A stretch of DNA of 64,000 nucleotides from positions 1 to 64,000 of the forward strand of contig JBAJFG010000628.1 of NCBI GenBank assembly GCA_037903475.1, in the 5' to 3' direction. Below the pieces are notes generated by a model. It saw only the letters and a list, made by a program, of their open reading frames with translations. It did no database searches and had not been told where the DNA came from. Of the stretch, positions 12,541 to 24,800 are shown in pieces. A program made the translations under genes and the position numbers. The DNA comes from Ancylostoma caninum. Taxonomy: Eukaryota > Nematoda > Chromadorea > Rhabditida > Ancylostomatidae. How positions within the stretch are numbered: position 1 is the stretch's first letter; each line of letters begins with the position of its first letter.

Positions 12541-13330
12541 GAAGGAACACGATGACTCACTAGTTTCTTCAAAGTAATTACAGCCGAGGGAAAGCTGCCC
12601 GAATCGCGGACGACGAGCACAACATTACTTATTTGGAAGGGAAAAGGAGACGTAGCAGAATGTACAATGTACCGACCGATTAGGCTGCTAAGCCACACGA
12701 TGAAGATCTTTCAAGGAGTTCTAGACAGAAGACTTCGAGACATCGCTGAAATGAAGCGAAATCAGTGTGGATTCGTTAAAAATTGTGGCACAACCGATGC
12801 AATCCATGTTGTAACGCTGCAGACGGAGAAGCATCGAGAGAAGAAGAAAACCGTACATCCGGCTTTTGTTGACCTTGAGAAGGCATTCGATAATATGCTC
12901 CGTGAACTGATTTAAATGTCATTATGCAGTCATGGGGTCCCCGAAGAGTACGTCAGATGGGTGCAGCTTCTCTACAGGAATGTCACTAGTTCAGTCAGAA
13001 GCGCTGGAGGAATATCAGCTCCGTTTAATGTCCGCGTGGGTGTCCACCAAGGCTCTGCACTTTCACCACTTCTTTTTATCCTGTGCAGGGAAACAGTATT
13101 GAGTGATTTCCAATCAGGTCCACCATGGACGCTTCTTTATGCAGACGATGTAGTAGTCGCTGCACGCACTGGGGAGGAACTCCGGGTAAAGGTATAGGCT
13201 TGGAAAGACCGGCTTGGACGATATGGGATGAAAATTAACATAAAGAAAACTGAGTACTCTGAATGCGGAGAACAAACACCCGGTACGATAGCCACTGAGG
13301 AACTCCCGAAGGCCTCCGTGTTTAAGTAGC
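12541..13330 (+). pseudogene. RTE reverse transcriptase core
   Basis: Polymerase blocks appear in order: YRPIRLLSH, NQCGFV, FVDLEKAFD (which carries the first catalytic Asp region), HGVPEEYVRWVQLLY, VGVHQGSALSPLLF and YADDVVV with the paired catalytic Asp. In-frame stops occur at 12913 (TAA), at about 13195 (TAG) and at about 13327 (TAG), so the enzyme cannot be made whole. It would have copied element RNA onto nicked chromosomal DNA. Confidence 0.85.
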
Positions 13331-13890
13331 TCGGATCGCGTATCTCAGCCGACAGTAACACGTTGATGGAAGCTAAACGTAGATAACGTTACGTGGTACA
13401 CGTAGAGGCAGGTAACGAGTGTGATGTGCGGTAGGAAGATCCCGTTGAAGCTAAAGTCAAAGATTTATCGAACAGTAGTCCGGCCTGTCGCGTTGTATGG
13501 AGTGGAATGCTGGCCGACCACTTTGAAACACGAGCAGACCCTCCACATAATGGAGATGAAATGCTTCGCTGGACTCACTGGATCACACGCTTTGACGGGC
13601 GAAACGAAAACGTACGCTCACTGTTTGGAGTAGCAGCCATCAAGGCAAAGATGCGAGAAGCTCGGCTGCGCTGGTACGGTCATATAGTGACGACAGTTCA
13701 GTCGCCAAATCAGCAATGAGCATCACCGTGGAAGGACTTAGACCGAGAGGAAGACCAAAAACTGGGTGGCTGGACAGGATTGAAGATGATATGTGGTTCC
13801 TCAAACTTAGCGTGCGTGATGTATACGATCGAAGGAAGTGGCGCAATCTCACGAGAAACACCGACCCCAAACGCTGGGAAACAGGCTAGG
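13331..13890 (+). pseudogene. RTE C-terminal region
   Basis: Downstream blocks SKIYRTVVRPVALYG and VECWPTT (13455-13520), then MREARLRWYGH (about 13650) and GRPKTGWLD-like text in another frame, match the conserved tail of RTE-type ORFs. Frame changes near 13500 and 13700 confirm decay. The 3' end of the element is not sharply visible. Confidence 0.75.
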
Positions 13891-13899
13891 AAGGAGAAG

Positions 13900-14980
13900 G
13901 AGGAAGAAGACACTCATTCTTTGACGAGAGCTGCTCTAAAGAAATTATGATAACACGCAGCGAGGAGCGCTGTCTCAGCGGAGTAATATCTCAGTTTTGA
14001 TATCTCGTCAGCAGTACTGTAGCACCCAGAACTCAACCAAGCATGAGGGATATGTGGCGGCAAAGCTAGACTCCTGGTATCGGGAAGAGAAAGGGAGAAA
14101 GGCAGATCCATGTGGAACGGCTTGCGCTAGTCATAAACTCACCCAACCATTCATTGCTAGCATCATCCACAAACCACCACTTCTGCGAGAGTCACATGTA
14201 CGGATTTGGCTTTCATAGCCTAGAAGAAATCAGGGCAGAATTCAAAATTCAGCACCAGGCCATTTCGCAAGGAGACATGCTACCGTAGGATGAAGTAATG
14301 GCTAATGAATGTGTTGCATGCATATGTAAAATTGAAATCCTCCGCATTTCATTCATCATGTCAACAGCAATAATTTGTAAAGAAAAAATGTCCGATTTAA
14401 TGGTAATATGTTGCAGGATTACCTATGGCTCTGCTAAGGTTACAAAGCCTCTGAATTCAGTACAGCGAGAACAGATACATATGGAGTCTCTTTTTTTTGA
14501 GGAAACAAAGGGCGAGGTATGAACCCGCTCTCTAAACAGCTAAGCAGCTGCTCCAGCTTGGAAAGCAATCACAAAATGCTGACTGAATCGCATAGCATTA
14601 TATTGTGAGTTTCAGTGATATACTCACGTCAGGGTCATAAATTTGCGACTGAATAGAGCGACAAATTAAGTCTTCCAGTTGACAGAGTGCTTGCTCAGAG
14701 TCGCACGAACAAATGGTCAAATGCAACACTAACATTGCATGTAACCCTTCTTCGGGGTCACTAATAAATCTCTCCAACACACCGGAAGTTCAAGCGCACT
14801 TGTGGATAGTCAGCGGTGTTGTTAGAGCGGAGGGCTATCAGAAGAGATGTGAATAGTGTTATATTCAGATGGTACTGGAGATGTTTTTGTTTATATATGT
14901 TCCGGATGAATTTCTGCTTCAAAACACAATCTCCAGAACGATGCAGTGGTGAAATTGTATTACGACATAAGCTAAAGTCA
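13900..14980. other. No feature recognised
   Basis: Only short unrelated frames; no repeats or inverted structures noticed. Confidence 0.45.
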
Positions 14981-14983
14981 CCC

Positions 14984-15104
14984 TCAATCATCCTTGCTCC
15001 ATACAACACCGCCCGTCTGCTGAGCCGCGCCGCATCACCTCTGCAGGTGCTGAGAAAAGGCTCAGCAGACGGGCAGTGCTTCTTGATGCAAGGGTGATTA
15101 AGAG
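14984..15104. repeat. Short palindromic element
   Basis: The left arm AATCATCCTTGCTCC...CGCCCGTCTGCTGAGCC returns inverted as GGCTCAGCAGACGGGC...GATGCAAGGGTGATT. Arms are about 42 bp around a ~35-bp loop. Probably a miniature inverted-repeat element. Confidence 0.7.
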
Positions 15105-15385
15105 AGACAGTATAATAGAAGAATTTGTTGAGGAGACAAACAAGAGAGCCACCGCGACAAACGACGCGAGTAGGTGGGTTTCGGCAGTTTTTGCTGCTTC
15201 CGGCCCCTCCGCGTCATTTTGCGAACTTGCTCTGCGAGTCATCGAGAGGAATGGTCAGGGGTGTATTACCCTGCACCCAGGTGATGATCAGCTAGAAAAA
15301 TTATAAGTGAATTTTTTGCCCTTCTGATGTACTCTTGTTTCCGTTGTGGTCCTGCGAATGCAGCCTCAAAATGAGTTCAACTCAG

Positions 15386-15453
15386 TGAAAATGGCTGCGA
15401 ATGTTATGTAAACGCCGAGTGAAAATGGCTGCGAATGTTATGTAAACGCCGTG
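15386..15453 (+). repeat. 34-bp tandem duplication
   Basis: GAGTGAAAATGGCTGCG and the following AATGTTATGTAAACGCC occur twice in immediate succession with at most one or two differences, so the duplication is recent. Confidence 0.9.
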
Positions 15454-15490
15454 CGGGGGCATCAGCTGGGAAATTCAGAAACTCAACCCT

Positions 15491-15540
15491 CCAGAGAGAG
15501 GGAGAGAGAGAAAGACAGAGAGAGAAAGAGAGAGAGAGTT
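15491..15540. repeat. GA-rich microsatellite
   Basis: AGAGAGAG runs with occasional AAAG and GACAG interruptions. Confidence 0.9.
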
Positions 15541-15879
15541 TTACCGCACGCGGCGTTCTTCTTGCAGGCTCACCCCTCCCCCCTCCCTGAGCCTTTTTGT
15601 GAGAAGAGCTATAGGTGGACTCTAACCTGCCCATGGTGTCATCGCGTAGCCGATATGCTTGCAGTTATCTCCGACTAGCTGCGGTATCCGGCTTCGTTCG
15701 GGTGTTTTACTGCCTCGGATACATCATACTGCTGAGGCCAATTACTATCATCGACAAATTCCTTAAAATCTCCATAATTTTGGTGATCAGCATGTTAGCG
15801 AAGTCCAGGTGACCTTTTCCCATCGACTTGTGGGCGAAAAGTTAGCAAAGCTATTTCGGTGACATTGAATCGACGTATT

Positions 15880-16370
15880 CGTACAAACTGGTTGTCATAT
15901 TCATACTCAGCGTATCGAGGAACCCCAGGAGACATGTCCTCATCGCTCCATTGGGCGGAAGAGCTAAAAATCAACAAAATCAAAAAATCGATATTTTATG
16001 CAAAATGTTTGTCATATTCGTATTGAGCGTATGGAGGAACCCCAGAAGACATGTCGTTGTCCGTCCCCGAGCGAAAATGGAAAAAACCAATAAAATCAAT
16101 AAACCAATATTTCGCGCAAAATGGTTGTCATATTCGTATTGAGCGTATGGAGGAACCCCAGAAGACATGTCGTTGTCCGTTCCCGAGCGAAAATGGAAAA
16201 AACCGATAAAATCAATAAACCAATATTTCGCGCAAAATGGTTGTCATATTCGTATTCAGCGTATTGAGGAACCCAAGAAGACATGTTTCCTCCGACCGTT
16301 GGGCAAAAATAACGAAAAATCAGTAAAATCGATATAATCGATAAATCAGTCGATAACCGCAGGTGCAAAG
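15880..16370 (-). repeat. Right tandem array, about 116 bp units, inverted
   Basis: GTCATATTCGTATT-like starts occur at 15893, 16011, 16127 and 16242. Each is followed by AGCGTATGGAGGAACCCCAG and an AAAATCAATAAACCAATATTTCGCGC-type block. The middle two units are nearly identical, so this arm has been homogenised more than the left array. Confidence 0.85.
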
Positions 16371-16517
16371 TAGCCTATAACCTCCGCCGGCCCCTGGAGA
16401 GTCCTCATGCAAAATCTGGTCCGAATAGGTTCACCCTCCGCGATTTCTATAAGTAACATACAAACACACAAACACACAAACAAACACACAAACTTTCACT
16501 TTTATATATACAGATTG

Positions 16518-18889
16518 AAAGTGTGGTCTCTGAAATTTGGCTATGCTACTGGTTTTGCAACCATGAAGGCTACGAATACATACAGTAGTGAAATTTGCCC
16601 AATTTTATGAAAACGACGGCTTTGAGAGCCCCCCCCCCCAATCTGTTCGGTCCTTTGAAAAAGGATTTCCGTGTTGAACGCGTAAGTAATGATACATGGA
16701 AGCAACTCTGGGAAACTAGTTCTATCTCGAGAGGGTGGGCAAACAAAACGGCCGTTTCGCTTCAGCTTATCCAGGGGTAGGTGGATGCATATCCACGCTC
16801 TTATAAGTACGCTGCGGAAGAACTCTACGCGCATCAGAAGAATTCTTCCTTTCAAAAACGGCAGAGCTATTCTTAGCGAAAACGTAAGGACGTAATGATG
16901 GTTCTTTTCAGAGAAGCAGTGCTTATGATGCTCACGAATTTTGTTTGCTTCAATGACTGCTGCGCACAATTATTCATTTAGCTGCTGACAAATTTCATTT
17001 TGCCTACTTTTTTTTATCGATAACTCTTTTAAGGGAACGTGCAGCTGACGTAATAAAACTATGGACACAACAAACACGAAACACACGAAACACACGAAAC
17101 ACTAGGCAGCATTTTCCTGGGACTGTATGTTAAGGACATTGTTCTGAAGACCAATACGTTATATAAAACGGATCGTACGGCGCAACTAACATTAATGTAT
17201 TTGCGACATGTACATGAATCATTGCAGACATCTACGTCATGACATTTACGTCATGAAATAATCATACTGTGCATATTGTGCACACTAGTTGACAACAGAA
17301 TCTGGCAACTAAATTTACACTATATGATTCATGGCTTTGGCATGCAACAAACAGGGGTGTACGCGGTGTCGGGACGCTTTTTTTTTTCTTTGGACCAATG
17401 CGAATACAAGGAACTTACGAATTTGCAGACAAAAGCCACTGCCAGAACTAGACATCCTTGAGATACGAAAGCCTCAGCTCAGCTCAGATGACATTTTCTT
17501 TGGGCTACGATTGCATGTTACAAAACAGTCAGTCTACTTTCTTTAATCTGTTCTCCAACGCATCGAGGGCACTAATAAATTCCCGCGATTTGCTCAAGAA
17601 AAAGGTCCCGTAGGCGGAGTACCGAGTTCTAATCCCAACTTTTCTTTAGTACGATCGCAGTTCCTATCAATTTTCATCGGTAAGAGTGCCTTGGACATTG
17701 CTGAAGGTAACCAACCGTGAACAGACACATCGACCCGTTAATACGCATAAGTACACATTAGTGGTGGATGTAGGAGTGGCAGGATTTCTAGAATTCGGAC
17801 CACCAGCACGTGCCAGACCACTTCTGTGACGAAATCTCACTCTCCACTCGTAAGTCTAGGTTTGCGACTGTTATATCATAGGGTAACTTATTTCCTGTGC
17901 AGAAGTCGTACCTCATTCACCCTCGATGACCAGAGTCTTCTCACCACTCTACACTCGCAGATGTCTAATACATAGATTTCGGATAACATCCATTTATGTC
18001 GAGCTCGCTGATTGTTAGCACGCCTGAATTGCGAGTAAATCCAATGGTTTGCTCTTCGAGAGCACTGCAAACACCACCAGTTTGGATGGTCAAACCGGCA
18101 GCTGCCTTTCATATGCAAAGGATTTGTCTGTCTTTGTCCCAACTTTGTCGCCTAACCACCTACGGACAAACAATATGAGCAAAAGCAGACTTAGCAAAAG
18201 CAGACGTACCGTATTACAGGCTCTGAGAGCCCACAGGTGGGATGTAAAGCAGATATCAAATCAGAGGACATGAAAACCGTGAACGGAACGTTTGGGTATT
18301 TTGAAGGGCACGTTGACGAGCATATCCTCGCAATTTACAAGAACTGTGGCCGTGATCGACAAATTTCCCTAGCATTCTTCTTCTTTTGAGCAATGCGGAG
18401 TATGAATGCCGGTGTCATCAGCGAGCTTTTCAAAATGGAAATCATTGTAAATTACAGGTATCGTGCATTAAATTGAATAGCATTCAAATGGAATGTTTGA
18501 AGCTTGTTCATATTGAAGCATGTAGGAAGCAGACGCAAAAAGCATCTTGATTTGTGGCGCGTTAACAGGACGGAGTTGTCTAGGAGAAAAAGGGTAAAGA
18601 CCCAGACGATCACACGTACAGGATGGGCCAAAAATACGGTAGCAACACGTGTTTTGCTTTCACGAGCGTGTTCCGCTTTAGAGTCCAACGCAATTGAAAG
18701 GTCGTTTCCGAACGTTCTCGCAGGACGCAGGGAGGAAGCAAATCATCAAATCTACAAGAAAGTTAGATGTTATTAAGGCAAAGGAATATCAAAAGCCTTG
18801 CGATTTTCTTGCGAGTACTTCAATACTTGTTAGAAGAACAAATCATAGGAAAATTTCCAGCTTAAGTGCTTTATAGTTGAGTTCCCCAT
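16518..18889. other. No gene recognised
   Basis: Short frames only. Small features are a poly-C run at about 16629 and a CACGAAACA tandem motif at 17077-17103. Nothing else is supportable. Confidence 0.45.
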
Positions 18890-19245
18890 GGTTCCTTTTT
18901 CTGTAATTTTTCAGTTCTGTTGACATCCTTTGCTCTTCCTTGACATGAACTGACAGTACTAAATGCAATCGTGAAACGTGACTAATTATATCAAGAGTAA
19001 AGACGCACAGCTCCTCGACTCAATAGTTATGTGGAGGAGAAACGCAAATATTTTTTGTAAAGACTGCTTTTTTAGCATTGAAGGCAGCAATTCCATTTAG
19101 AGGCGCTTTTCGTAGGAGCATAGTTGAGCAAAGAAACATACGTTATGCCTTATCAAGTCTCAGGTGCCGCCCTCATGGCTCATTCTCGAGATAGAACTTT
19201 GAATTTTCTTCAGTTCATCGCCTAAAATTTGCGGCGAGCTAAGTT
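18890..19245 (+). repeat. Dispersed interspersed repeat, copy B
   Basis: Collinear with 5270-5645; see the shared blocks listed there. The AATTATATCAAGAGTAAA block begins at about 18982 and the closing TTCATCG plus AAAATTTGCGGC block is at about 19214. Confidence 0.6.
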
Positions 19246-19766
19246 GCTTCGAAGCTGAAACTGTAGATGTGTTGGTTGGTAAGGATCAGAGGTTCCGGAT
19301 GGAGAATAACAATGATAAACACAGCGAGGAATATAGACTTCATTGTGCTTTTTAAATGAGAATTCAATTCTGATGAGAAAAACAATCAACCACGCGCTAA
19401 CTAAGGCAACGTTTGACCACCAGATGTCCAGTGAACTTTGCCGTAAAGTGGCACGATGTTGGGTGCGAACTTCACGGCCCACTGTCGAAGCAGTTGTATA
19501 TAGAGATCGCTTTAGTGAAGAGCACTGGCCATCTTCTCTTACCACGATTCTGTTGTGTTTGTGCAGCAAAAAAAAAGTTCTCAAACATTGGCGGTTGGAT
19601 GCTTACAGTGCTTATTCTCACAAGTGTCAGTACGACGAGAGGTATCGATGACGTTTTTCCGCCAAACGTGAATTGATACTTCGTGGGCACCGTTCTGCTA
19701 GTTCTGCTCCAAAAATTCCGATGAAAAGTTTTTCGCCAAAACTTCGCCCAAATTAAGTTATTTGAG

Positions 19767-20190
19767 TGCTAAGCACGGATATCGTACCTCTTTTGTACCG
19801 CAGCTCCGTTTTGGTAAGGTTACGCTAAGCATACTGGAGATACGCATCTCACCGAATCTCCTCAAATTTTCTGCACAAGTGTTATTTCGGGCACTGGTCA
19901 AGACTTTCCACATTATTTTGCATGCCACCATTTTTTCTTCCGGAAATTGGCATTTTTTCCTAATTTTCAACCATATATGTACCTATTGTATCTCTGCGAA
20001 AGTGTGGTCATGGCACAAGACGGGTGCAATATTCGTATTCAGCGCCAAAAATAACCCCTCTAAGTAAAATTTAAGGAGATTCTGTGAGATGCCATGACTA
20101 CAGTACACTTACCGTAACCCTACAGAAACGAGGTTGCGGTGCAAAACGGATACAATATTCATGTTCAGCACTTAAGTAACCTAATACGCA
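19767..20190. repeat. Inverted pair of a dispersed repeat
   Basis: The left segment 19767-19835 (GTGCTAAGCACGGATATC, TTTTGTACCGCAGCTCCG, GGTAAGGTTACGCTAAG) is an inverted match to 20098-20186. The motif TATTCGTGTTCAGC plus TAACCC and TACAGTAACCCTAC belongs to the family also seen at 33024-33480, 41270-41460 and 51740-52430. Confidence 0.7.
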
Positions 20191-20593
20191 AAGTTTGAGC
20201 GGATTTTTGCCGAGTAGTGCCAATTCGTTAAATAGGTGAGGAATTAATTTTATATTAGCATTCGCGTCATTACGTACATTTTCATTTACTTGTTTTACCG
20301 TTGATTTCGCTGATTTCAAATATTCTTCGATTATTTGAAATTGAAATCAGTTCCAAACTACGTAATTTCGGCGCGCTGTGGACTCACATGAAATACCGCC
20401 ATCATTTTCTGTGTTTTTCGCGTGTTTCACGCTACTTCATAGTTGTCAATGAGTTCATCGCCCCTAAAAACCCCGGTATGCCGCGACCCAAACCCTTCAA
20501 CCCAAAAATTTCCGTGACTGCTGCCTTTAAAGCCTTCGCCGTGTATGATTAATCCCTTCACCCACCGAGACAGCTCTAAATGAAATCAAGCGA

Positions 20594-20599
<6 letters not shown>

Positions 20600-20628
<29 letters not shown>

Positions 20629-20629
20629 C
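20600..20629. repeat. GA microsatellite
   Basis: Uninterrupted (GA)n of about 28 bp. Confidence 0.95.
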
Positions 20630-21300
20630 AAATGAAGCTGGGCTGAGAAGCTCCCAAAATAATTTCAAGAGTGGATGACAGGCAGAAAACGGGTTCTATG
20701 AGGTGTTCACCAAGCAAGCCGAAGCTTGCTTGTTGTGAAGAACTAAATTACCGCATCGATGCCAGGCGATCCGCAATAATCGCCGTCAAATACATTCCGT
20801 GGCCTATGCAACATTTCACATCCGAAATGCTCTGCTCATTCAGTAAGCAATTTTGGTCGAATTACATCTCAGAGAGCATGGATTTTCAAAGCAAAACCAA
20901 TAAGCTTTTGTTATTTCGCACAGATGAGTCTCGTTTGGTAAGGGTTCCTTTTTCGATAAGCGTGCGAGGTCCTTTCAATTTCTCCGTAAAACATTTTCAT
21001 TCCATTTCGAGTAGATACTATCTGGCGAATATATTAGACTGCGCGAAAATTTATCCTAATTTTATCCTCTTCGTGCTGTTTTAATGTTAACAACATACTT
21101 AGTACTATCATGTATCATTGCAAAGACTATTTTGTGCACTTTTTCACATTATGATTGAATTTTACCATAAATTGCAACTGCAACAAACTCCGCAGTCTAG
21201 AGGTGTGTAGAGGCATCGAGCAGTTGGAACTAATTTACTTCTACTAATTCTAACTCACTGCTAATCCAGAGCACAGTATCCTCTACGATAAATGACCACA
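20630..21300. other. No gene recognised
   Basis: The 137-codon plus-strand frame at 20671-21084 resembles no family I know and has no exon signals I can point to. Confidence 0.4.
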
Positions 21301-21304
21301 ATGA

Positions 21305-21628
21305 TTGAACAGTTATCAAGGTGCACAACCCTTACACGAACAAATTTTGTACCAAAAGAATGTCATGCTAACAGTTTGGGGCTCTGCCACTGGATTGATC
21401 CACCACTGTCCTGAATCCGAGCGAAGGAGTTACGTCATCGAAGACGTCCAGGAAGCCGATCAAATGCACCAGAAACTTCTAAGTATCTACACAAGATTGA
21501 TGAGTAGAAAACTAATCTTCCTCTACGATAACGTTCGGCCACAAAAGGTGCTGCAAAAGTTGGACGAGCTATGTACAAATCTGTTTTATCCATCATATGG
21601 GCAATTTATACTAGATACGGGCGTTTGA
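21305..21628 (+). pseudogene. Mariner-type transposase fragment
   Basis: The frame reads KNVMLTVWGSATGLIHH, then a helical stretch, then LYDNVRPQ and, after KVLQKLDEL, a YPSYG end. These correspond to the middle of a mariner DDD transposase: the conserved motif usually read as VMLCVWW, the HxDNARPH block holding the second catalytic Asp, and the PPYSPDL block. Upstream GDEKW and the third-Asp region are missing and several key positions are changed, so it is a relic. About 108 of roughly 340 residues remain. Confidence 0.6.
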
Positions 21629-21810
21629 CGCGCGCGCGTCTACGTGATGAAGGATACTGCGCAGCGCATCCCTGACGCAGCTCAGACGCGCGCGTTCATA
21701 GTCTCAAGGCGGTCGCGCGTTCGTTTCATCGAGGATGCACATGCGCCGTTGACCGGTACTCATGGAAAATTCTTCGCAGATAGATGCTTCTGACGCGCAA
21801 GCTCTAGGAT
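21598..21810 (+). repeat. Dispersed repeat, copy 1 (partner at right window edge)
   Basis: GGGCAATTTATACT at about 21600 begins a run (CGCGCG-rich block, CGCAGCTCAGACGC, GCGCGTTC, TTTCATxGAGGATG, TGACCGGTxxTCAT) that is repeated in the same order at 63795-64000. It abuts the mariner fragment. Confidence 0.75.
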
Positions 21811-21829
21811 AAACTGTACTATATTCGAC

Positions 21830-24800
21830 GCACCTCTCGCCCATCAAACACCATTTTAAGCATTTCGACATGTTCCCGAGCACGAAATGCTTCAGTAACC
21901 AAACCCACGTAGAAACCGCCAATTAAGTGCACTATCACACCCATTATGGGTATCGAGATATTAACGATAATGTGGTCCTACTCGACGCGCTGCTTCCAAT
22001 GATGTGCTTGAAATCTGAAAAAAACGGTGAATATCACTGTTTTGAAGGCCAAATTTGATATTGGAATGGACGAATTTCTTCGCTAGGAAGCTAGAAGAAG
22101 CGAAGCTGTGAAGTTAAGAAAAAATGAGCTTCTCCATTAGATATGACCAAGTAATAAATATTGCCAGGCTAAAAAAACCATGGCGCCAACGAAATCCGTG
22201 TCTTACAGGGCTTTCGACGTTTCTGTGAAACTTGAAGGACATCTTTGCGCTCAGCTGCTCGCATATGTTCGTCTGGCATGAATCGCGAGTGCGGTCCATG
22301 ATCTGACACACTATCTTTAATCGGCTCCACAACTCCAGTGTTTTATACAAGCGGAGTGAATGAGTTTGTGGCAGAAATGTGTGGATTCTAACATTCGTAT
22401 TTCGACGAATAACTTCTAATCAAAGCTGGGATGAGCTTCGAAGGAAGAGATTAGTACCCTGCATTGATTTCCAAACAATCTAACAACTCAAGTGTAAGAC
22501 AAGATGGCTCATAGCCCAGAATACGGTTGGGAAAGATGAAATCGAGAATATGAGCAGTACATTTTTTCTTTCTGTATTGGTTCCTCTCATTCTCAGAAGA
22601 CTAACAGAAAAGTTGCTGGCTTTTGGACACTAACTATTATTGCCAGCTACGTATGTACATACACTGGACACCCACTCATCTAGTTATTAGCACACTGCGA
22701 TCTGGGCATATTTTTGCATGGGTGGCCATTTAACGTTTCAGCTCCAGTCGAGCTCATCCTCATTATTCGATGATTTTCTGTATCCAACAGTGCAGTCTTG
22801 CAGAAAGGACATCGGAAAAGTGCAATTTTCAGCATGAAAGCAGGACGTGATGTGTCATGTCCATCGCACAGTAATATTTGAACAAAAGTCGTGATGCACC
22901 GTGTGCAATAATGGGTCAAGGTAGACACGATTCCAATGATGAATAGCTGATGCTGATACCATACCGATTAATATTAGATTTCTAGAGTTAGATTAGTTTC
23001 CTAATCTATGTACCACTACAAAGCCAAAAATGTAAGTCCATGTCTACCTCAACTTAACACAGTTAACTTACGACTTTGGCGTGTTATAGTCAACAAGGAA
23101 GCGAACTCTTTTCATGGAATTAGAAATCCCAGCGGTTCTCCTAACATATCTGCACCGACACGCTATAAATCCACACAATCGGTGTTGGTTGAATGTTCTC
23201 AGCATGAGTATTCCAGCATCAAGAAGTCAAGAAAGAAAATCGAAGGAAAATTCTTGCCAGACATGGTATCACAACAATGACATTCACAACAATGACATTG
23301 TTGACACAACAATGACACAACGATGACATTGTTCAAATGATGAACGTACTTTCAACAGTATTGTAGTCTTACTCTTGCTAGAAATTCTCTCCTACAAATA
23401 CGCTAGAGGAGGGAGAGGAACTGAAAACCAACAGAAATCAAGATTGTCGAAAGTGTTTTGAGCTAGAGAGCCATCTCACGCAGGGTTCACTAGACCATAA
23501 AATTAGTCACTAATTTCGTGTTGACTTCAGACTAAGAATTGAAGAAGGATTTCCTGCAAAATGTTTGGCAAAAAAGAAAATTAAATAGGCGAATGATCCA
23601 ATCTAGTCTCTTGCAAGCTGTGAAGCGTTGCTAATGAGAATAAATATGTCCAAATAAAATTATGACAGGACACAGCAATAGAGAGGGAATGGTGACAGAC
23701 ATGTTTTGTGTATGGCATGCGATGTTTGATAGCTTGTCGCTTTAGATATCTCACTACTAATGAGCCAATCTTCTCCAGACAGGAGGATTCATACTTTATT
23801 GAGCTAATTTTATGAACAAGAAACTGACCCAAATGGAGCATAGCCGGGCCAACGAATCAGTTCTGAAAGTAGTTGTGGCCTGTTCCAAAAGTGACGATAG
23901 TCGAATGTTTCTCAATGCACTAATTTGCTCTACACTTCTGCATGGAGTCCCCTCCATATTTTTTCCTTTCTCAGGAACTTAACCAAAAAAGTCATGGACG
24001 TAAAAATCAAGTTATTCCTCCGTAAAAATAATATCATGCATTAAATCTCATGAATTTGCTTAAGATTTACGAGAAAAAGTAAGCAAAAGACGGCCATGGA
24101 TATAAAGTGTCTGAACCTAAGAAGGGAAGATATTCGAGTGAAAAAATGATGCGTACCATAGTTTGTGAATGTGCGAATACGCACCTACTGAATATGAGGT
24201 AGTCAGAATTTCTTTTCGTTTCTCAAGGAAAAAATCGCCAAAGCTGATGGGTTCCGTTTGTTGGCGTGATAAAAGTCTCCTGGTTCGAGGCTTTGCCTAG
24301 TACGTGGCTCTCTGGTCGCTTAACATATGAAAAAAGCGTAATGTGTTCCCTGAACAAACAACAGGTCATCTTTATTGAAATTCCGCAACACGTAGAAAGT
24401 AAGTTCTATGAAAGCCAGTGTTTGTTTAGATAGTATTCTCCGTTTCCTTCATTATTTGAACTCGTACAGCGGAAGTACTATGCTCTGAATAGGGAATTCC
24501 ACGTTTATCGATTTCAACACCAGAATGTATAGCATCGAAGCCTTGTACCGAAAGTGTTAGGAGAGGAGAAAATTGCTAAGCGGATTTTTAACTTCTACAT
24601 TTTCTTATTGTAATGTACTTTTAGGTGCTCTTGTTTGGTATGTTATCGTTCAGTAGCTACCAGCTAGCTACTGATTATGTGTGCCTAATACCGACATATC
24701 CCAGCGTCCTTTCCGAATAAGGTATACGTTCCCGCGCAAGCGCGCCGTACGGTGTGATCTATACAGACTTTTACTGTATCATCGACTAGACACCCTCAAG

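Larger units (their letters stand above)
11340..13890 (+). mobile_element. Decayed RTE-clade non-LTR retrotransposon
   Basis: Read across frames, the region gives the end of an APE-type endonuclease, a linker, a reverse transcriptase and the C-terminal region, in the order expected for RTE-type LINEs. Anchor motifs are GGDLIGHVG (about 11483), IDYMLV (about 11696), MYRPIRLLSH (about 12667), QCGFV (12763), VGVHQGSALSPLLF (about 13037) and YADDVVV (about 13138). Several stops and frameshifts interrupt it, so it is not expected to be active. It lies inside the inverted ends of the foldback-like structure. Typical RTE ORFs run to about 1000 codons; the N-terminal third is missing here. Confidence 0.85.
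9456..16517. mobile_element. Foldback-like structure with tandemly repeated inverted ends
   Basis: The left outer end (9456-9490, CTGTATATA then AAAAGTGAAAGTTTGTGTG) reappears inverted at 16485-16517. Just inside each end comes a GTTTG/CAAAC-rich simple repeat, then a block around GGGGCCGGCGGAGG (left) or CCTCCGCCGGCCCC (right), then four units of a ~110-120 bp tandem repeat, inverted on the right. Inverted ends built of internal tandem repeats are the hallmark of foldback-type elements; that name is an inference. The interior holds the RTE remnant and two small palindromes. No transposase of its own was recognised, so the two ends could also be separate inverted insertions of one family. Confidence 0.6.

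Noticed and set aside
22680..22928. Zinc-finger or RING-like spacing CTRC, CDGH, CPFC on the minus strand
   Set aside because: Incomplete ligand set, no splice-linked exons and no neighbouring domain.
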